Assembly (NCBI RefSeq): GCF_036669915.1 | Contig: NC_089321.1 | Span: 19,597,770 to 19,661,769, forward strand | Direction of reading: 5' to 3' | DNA length: 64,000 bases | Source of the DNA: Pocillopora verrucosa | Taxonomy: Eukaryota > Cnidaria > Anthozoa > Scleractinia > Pocilloporidae | The notes under the pieces: model-generated | What the model was told of the DNA's origin: nothing | Databases searched by the model: none | The model's input: only the letters and a program-made list of their open reading frames with translations | In this document: piece by piece, positions 60,801 through 64,000 of the stretch | Layout of the letters: each line of letters starts with the position of its first letter | Position numbering within the stretch: the first letter of the stretch is position 1 | Made by a program: the position numbers and the translations under genes

Positions 60801-63800
60801 CCTGTCTGTTAAACTTCGAACTCATTAGCTTGCATGTCAAACCCAGCCAGACATAAATGTGTTTAGCTAGTGGCTGATACAAATTCAGTTTCCATGGTCA
60901 CTTATTACATGGCCGGAGACTGTACTTGACATCTATTAGACATGCTCCTTTCACTGACATAACGCCCACGACATTATAACAGCCCCTGCGCGAAACATAA
61001 ATTCAGTAGCACTCAACTGACATAGGGCCCAGCCGTCGCATGGCAGTGTGTGAAATGAATTTTAAAATGTATGTTTGTCTACGTTGAAGGTGGCACACTT
61101 CGCTGTAAGTATTGAGTCCATTTTGATTGTATTGTATGGAACAAATACTAGTTTCCTAAGAAATTCAAATGCTGATCGTGTGGTTGTACACAGGATGAGG
61201 CAATTATAAGATTCAAGATACATCTGTTGCAAAGGCCATATAAGACCGTCGCAAAATAACAAGCATATTTCAAAATTTTTCAGGGTGGTCCAACTCTCCC
61301 TATTTTTAATTCGTAATTAGTATGTTTGCTTGCGTGCTTGTGGAACCCTCGTGAAGTCCTTCCAGATAAAAAACTCCATTTATTACCCGGATTACGGTTA
61401 CGCAAAGCCAAAACGCAAACCTTGATCGTGCAACTAGGCATGAATTTTCCGATTTTAGCTAACTCTGTTTTTTTCTTGTCTAATATCCTAAATGGCTTAG
61501 AGACAAATTGAATTGAGTTATCTTCGCAAGATGGTTTCATGAGGATTAAATAGGAATTATAATTTAAGCAAAGAATTATGACGACTTCGAGTCGCAACAG
61601 ACAGACTTCAACTGAAGTGGAGCAATTCGTCACAATGGTTTTTAAAACACTCCGCGCAGACAGTGAAACAATCAGTCATGAAAAAGTAGCCACTTGAATT
61701 CCTACGGCAGTTCACTGATTGGAAAGCATCAGATACTCTTTCTCTTCCTTGCAAAGCAGTCTACGAGTTTTTTTGCGCAAGCTCAGCGTTAAAAAAAAAT
61801 ATCTGTTTGCATGGCTCGAGTGAATTTTAAGTAAACCGACAGCGGAGAATGTCCTTAACGGAACGACTTATTTGGCTTTAGAAACCTATTTTTGCGTTCT
61901 GTATTTTTAAGTGTAATTCAAGCACGTTTCAGGGTGTATGGAACGTCATCATTTATTCCTTAAAGCCGGCAGTGACCTGCTAATAAATTTTAGGAATTCC
62001 TTTTGCTAACACAACAATCTCCAATTAATGTCTTTAAATCTTCTAAAAGACGTTTAGAAATCTGAAAGAAGATTTCTTTTGTACAGATGTATTGTCGGCA
62101 GCTATTTAACTGAAAATCCAATAAACAATATTTACGTCTACTGGACTGAACGGTCTCGGTAAGTAGAACGGCTGAAATAATTGCGAGATTTTTCAGAGAC
62201 AACGGAGACCTTTTTTTCCGGGGCGAGACGAGGAATAATACTACCCACTGAAAGAGTCATCCAAATGCTGACCGTATCTTAAACACGCCATTCTTCACAC
62301 TTCTTTTTAGAGCTTGCCTTGGAAAATTGTACTTGGTCTGCGAATCCATTGCGCTTTGTTTTTTTTTGGTAAATCTTCGACGCTGAACTCTCAAATCTGT
62401 AAATTAACACCGAAAATTCAGCTGGAATGGTTCCCTCATTTATTTGGGGTTGGAAAAGACAGATAGTTTTCTCGAAAACCACGCACGACTTTAGAACGCA
62501 ATGTTTAAAATCTAAACTTCCTATTTTGTACCGAAACAGCTCAAACCATACCTTTTAGAGGGATACATACTTGTATAGCACACATTGAGAAGTGTTCCCC
62601 CTGCTCCATCTGAGGGCTAAACAAGGATATTCAATCTCACTGTACAAGTTCCTTTAATACCAAGTAATGCTAAAATCTTATTGGATTAGCGCCTCTTACT
62701 CTATCAGCCTACTATAATACCATTTCGATACTGAGGGGTAATGATAAGCTCTTATCATCTAAAAACCTAGTTGGATTTTAATTTTTGTTGTTTTTGTTTT
62801 TTATTTCAATTAAGTATGTTCTTAATCGATACATAAGGGTTGTCTCTTTGACACGCTAATTAACAATATCATTCCATGTTGCCGTGTGTCTGTTCGATAA
62901 TAGGTCAGATGACTTCAAAATGTGCTAAGAACAGAAAAGAGGCACGCGAGGCGCGGTTGGAGTCATTATTTGTTCTCTATTATGAGAAAAGCGTTAATGT
63001 TGTCAGTGTTAACGTCATCTATGCGTCAGTCCTCCAAGGTCCTCCAATAAATCATACGTAAGAACCAATCAAATTGCGTTCATAGTTTAGCTTATCATAT
63101 AATTATAAATCGAAGTAGAAGTATATTCCTACCGTCACATGTTGGTGCAAATTATTATCAAAACTATGGTTGCACTAAGAAATTCCTATCTGGATGTGCA
63201 ACTCCCAGACTGAAGAAATAAACGTTTACAAATACTGATTTTCACAAGCCACAAAAACACACGAAGAAACGGTTTGAACGGTAAAAAACAGAGTATCACA
63301 TGGAAAGATAATTAGTTATCTTTTGTTTGCTTTTTTGTCGCGTCACTAGCTATTTTCGAGCAAAACCCTTAAATTACACACGCAGGGCACACCTAGTTCC
63401 GGTTGCAAAGAGTGAGCTTAGTGAATCGATCAGATTTATCATTAAAACTACATGAGCATCCTTTTGCCATTCACAATGATTTCCGACTATTGAAAGAACA
63501 ATAGAAACGCAATTTGATATTTGAAGAATGTCCTTTTGCAGAAAGCTTTCAAAAGAGTTATCACATTTGTTCAAAATTTTGAAAAGCTGTCTTTCTTTCT
63601 GATGTAATCATTAGTGTAATTTCCTTTTTAGAGAGCAGTTCTGAATTGCTCTGGTCTGTTCTTGTGCATCGGTGGTTTAAAGCTTTTTTAAGGGTTAAAA
63701 ATGGCGCTTGGGTGGACTCCATTCAGGTGGAGGTCGATTTTTCCTTTTCATAGTTATTGAAGTATTGTACTTTTTATTGTAGACTGTTCAATTTACACGT

Positions 63801-64000
63801 CTGCTTGCATACATGTTGCTGCTACTACGCAGCTCTTTATTTGGTCCATACGTACTTCTGCGTTGTAAACGGACCAAACCGTTTTTCTTTAGATGAAGTT
63901 TATGAATAAGTTTTTAAGTTCTGTTTCAATCGGTCGCGCAAAACGTTATGACCCTTGACACGTGGCAGCCAAGTGGAGTACCCAAAGATAGAGAACTTCC
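57860..64000. other. Intergenic, no gene seen
   Basis: Only short frames without signal peptide, domain motifs or plausible splice partners occur on either strand. The sequence is AT-rich, with homopolymer patches (for example poly-T near 60609-60620). No repeat copy of elements elsewhere in the window was recognised. Confidence 0.5.

Noticed and set aside
1..64000. CRISPR arrays, operons or prokaryotic gene systems
   Set aside because: Spliced genes, long intergenic DNA and eukaryotic transposons show nuclear eukaryotic DNA; no regularly spaced repeats were seen.

Overview
The window looks like nuclear DNA of an anthozoan cnidarian (stony coral or sea anemone type). It is AT-rich, has GT-AG introns, is full of decayed transposable elements, and carries intronless rhodopsin-type receptor genes next to a very large classical cadherin of the EGF/laminin-G type found in non-chordate animals. 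The taxon is inferred from gene architecture and repeat style, not from a marker gene.

Region 1 (1-23.4 kb) is a receptor cluster. Three intact single-exon class A GPCR genes (3923-4807 +, 12609-13499 +, 16660-17583 -) lie among four decayed copies (about 10.28-10.64 kb -, 16.31-16.43 kb -, 20.74-21.96 kb +, 22.94-23.30 kb +). The first two genes sit in a tandem segmental duplication (about 1.9-7.9 kb and 8.6-15.3 kb). A third, older copy of the downstream flank lies at 0.54-0.86 kb. Comparing the two units exposes later insertions: a 1.58-kb inverted-repeat DNA transposon in unit 1, and a Penelope-like retroelement fragment in unit 2.

Region 2 (23.8-28.4 kb) holds a complete three-exon cytochrome P450 gene on the minus strand (503 codons, CYP3-clan-like). 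About 100 bp upstream of its ATG begins a 2.04-kb palindrome. Its two arms of about 465 bp are nearly identical, and its core is a fusion of a LINE reverse-transcriptase fragment with a Penelope-like GIY-YIG fragment.

Region 3 (31.5-57.6 kb) is one complete classical cadherin gene on the plus strand. I could join 21 exons with consistent phases into a 4,500-residue protein: signal peptide, about 31-32 cadherin repeats, EGF and laminin-G modules, one membrane span, and a cytoplasmic tail with catenin-binding-like motifs. It has an unusual polyserine tract followed by RRRR, and a CxC cluster in one repeat. Intron 1 contains a tRNA-derived SINE.

Region 4 (57.6-64 kb) and the 28.4-31.5 kb spacer show no gene I can support. 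The three gene groups are functionally unrelated (sensing, oxidative metabolism, adhesion), and I see no sign that they form one pathway.
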